Part shown: positions 62,338 to 64,000 of the stretch, piece after piece | Layout: every line of letters begins with the position of its first letter | Position numbering within the stretch: the first letter of the stretch is position 1 | Assembly (NCBI GenBank): GCA_947175695.1 | Contig: CAMWNT010000001.1 | Location: forward strand, 1-64,000 | Length of the DNA stretch: 64,000 nt | Direction: 5' to 3' | DNA from: an uncultured Porphyromonadaceae bacterium | GTDB taxonomy: Bacteria > Bacteroidota > Bacteroidia > Bacteroidales > Muribaculaceae | Notes under the pieces: model-generated | Database searches by the model: none | What the model was told of the DNA's origin: nothing | Seen by the model: only the letters and a program-made list of their open reading frames with translations | Program-made: the position numbers and the translations under genes

Positions 62338-62476
62338 TGGAAAATTTATAACCTGTTTGCCGCCATGAATCCGAGTTGCGGAAGCTTGGTATTTTCACTC
62401 CGTAATGATAGTCGGATTGGGAAGCGTGTCGACGCTTTCGGCCGGCCGGGAGCAGGGAGTTTTTTATCAACCGAAA

Positions 62477-63184
62477 ATGAAATTCAAGAGAATACTTTTA
62501 AAGCTCTCCGGAGAATCGTTGATGGGAGAGCAGGGATATGGCATCGACAGCCGTCGGCTCGAGTCGTATGCGCGTCAGATAAAGGAAGCCGTGGAGGCGG
62601 GAGTCGAGGTGGCGATCGTCATCGGCGGCGGCAATATCTTCCGCGGACTGAGCGGCGCCTCGAAGGGGTTCGACCGTGTCAAGGGCGACCAGATGGGCAT
62701 GCTTGCGACGGTCATCAATTCGCTTGCCCTTAGCTCGGCTCTGGAGGCGATCGGCCAGCCGGCCGGGGTGCTGACCGCTATCGGCATGTTCCCTATCGGC
62801 GAGCCTTATTCGAAGTGGAAGGCCATCGACATGCTCCGTCAGGGGAAGGTGGCCATCATCAGCGGAGGCACCGGCAACCCCTATTTCACGACCGACACAG
62901 GCTCGGCTCTTCGTGCGATCGAGACCGAGGCCGACGTCATGCTCAAGGGCACACGCGTCGACGGAGTCTATACAGCCGATCCGGAGAAGGATCCTTCGGC
63001 TGAAAAATTCGACACTATCTCTTATGATGAAATCCTCGGCCGCAATCTGAAAGTGATGGATCTGACGGCTACAGCGCTCTGCAAGGAGAATTCTATGCCT
63101 ATCTACGTATTCAATATGGATGTGGAGGGCAACCTGGCCAAAATGCTGGCCGGCGAAAATGTCGGAACATTCGTTCACCCTTAA
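62477..63184 (+). CDS. pyrH: UMP kinase
   Basis: [29 protein letters not shown]; start reassigned to MKFKRILLK. Confidence 0.95.
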   Translation: MKFKRILLKLSGESLMGEQGYGIDSRRLESYARQIKEAVEAGVEVAIVIGGGNIFRGLSGASKGFDRVKGDQMGMLATVINSLALSSALEAIGQPAGVLTAIGMFPIGEPYSKWKAIDMLRQGKVAIISGGTGNPYFTTDTGSALRAIETEADVMLKGTRVDGVYTADPEKDPSAEKFDTISYDEILGRNLKVMDLTATALCKENSMPIYVFNMDVEGNLAKMLAGENVGTFVHP

Positions 63185-63231
63185 TGTCTCCTAATATCTC
63201 CGCGAAAAAAATTAAAAAACTACAATATAAA

Positions 63232-63792
63232 ATGGAATTAAACGAATATCTTCAGAATGCAGAAGAGTCCATGCAGCTCGCTGTGGAATATCTCGACGAG
63301 ACGTTATCGCATATCCGTGCGGGCAAGGCTTCTGCAAAGCTTCTCGACGGCATCCGCGTGGATTATTACGGATCGCAGGCGCCCATCTCTAATGTGGCCA
63401 ATGTCAGTGTGCCCGATGCGCGCACTATCATGATCACTCCCTGGGAGAAGTCGATGTTTAAAGAGATCGAGAAGGCTATCATCAATTCGGATCTCGGAAT
63501 CATGCCGGAGAATAATGGCGAGGTGATCCGTCTTGGTATTCCCCCTTTGACAGAGGATCGTCGTAAGGCGCTTGTAAAGCAGTGTAAGGCTGAGGCCGAG
63601 ACCGCGAAAGTGTCGGTGCGCAACGCCCGTCGCGACACAATCGATTCGCTCAAGAAGGAAGTCAAGAGCAACGGCATGAGCGAGGATGTGCAGAAGGATG
63701 GCGAAGCCTCTGTGCAGAAACTCCACGACCGCTACATCAAGAAGATCGACGAGACATTCGCCGAGAAGGAAAAGGAGATCCTGACAGTGTAA
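63232..63792 (+). CDS. frr: Ribosome recycling factor
   Basis: [49 protein letters not shown]; start reassigned to MELNEYLQ. Confidence 0.96.
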   Translation: MELNEYLQNAEESMQLAVEYLDETLSHIRAGKASAKLLDGIRVDYYGSQAPISNVANVSVPDARTIMITPWEKSMFKEIEKAIINSDLGIMPENNGEVIRLGIPPLTEDRRKALVKQCKAEAETAKVSVRNARRDTIDSLKKEVKSNGMSEDVQKDGEASVQKLHDRYIKKIDETFAEKEKEILTV

Positions 63793-63832
63793 GATCTCGA
63801 ATTAGCCCAATAAGTCCAATTAGCCTCACACT

Positions 63833-63998
63833 CGAGGCTCAAGCATAACGAAAACGTCCGCTATGCCCTTCACAGGGAATAGCGGACGTAAAGTTTTTCC
63901 ATAATACTTTTTCGAACTAACCTAACATCATGAAACGATTTTCATCTTTCTTCGATAATATAACAGTGTCGGCTCGAAAATGGTTTATGGCCGAATAA
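63833..63998 (+). repeat. Copy 2 of inverted-pair element
   Basis: Hairpin 63854-63889, identical 63-nt core, mini-ORF MKRFSSFFDNITVSARKWFMAE at 63930-63998. Confidence 0.92.
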
Positions 63999-64000
63999 AA

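Noticed and set aside
59075-63998. Composite transposon bounded by inverted repeats
   Set aside because: Enclosed genes are housekeeping (nadA, pyrH, frr), no transposase is visible and no target-site duplication could be identified.

Overview
The window looks like a chromosomal segment of a Bacteroidales bacterium, probably Muribaculaceae-like. This is inferred from SusC/SusD proteins, TAnnTTTG/TTG promoters and gene content; no search was run. Most of it is housekeeping sequence: yceD(DUF177)-rpmF-fabH-era-der, recA, pgi, gpsA, lysS, rsmA, a SusC/SusD operon, kup, gap, mscL, ychF, a U32 peptidase, ubiE/menG, serS, an NfnAB-like pair, ruvB, rnpA, nadA, pyrH and frr, plus tRNA-Arg(CCT) and tRNA-Ser(GCT). 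The most accessory-looking part is about 30.7-35.3 kb: a toxin-antitoxin-like pair, a beta-barrel protein, and a DUF4143-type ATPase whose promoter is embedded in a three-unit 32-bp repeat array. The most unusual signals are non-coding: (i) an inverted pair of ~170 bp elements (59.08-59.25 kb and 63.83-64.0 kb) with a hairpin showing a compensatory base change, a 63-nt identical core and a tiny ORF starting MKRFSSFF; (ii) the 32-bp array; (iii) composite intergenic elements built from 9-bp AGTCCTTAA repeats, CCTAAAA repeats and ATGATTAATC palindromes; (iv) a perfect 46-bp duplication carrying the lysS promoter; (v) a dispersed AAACGGTTTnAATTCAAAC motif. Protein-level oddities are a flippase-GT90 fusion and a membrane-anchored probable pseudokinase. 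Product names come from reading motifs in the supplied translations; no database was consulted.
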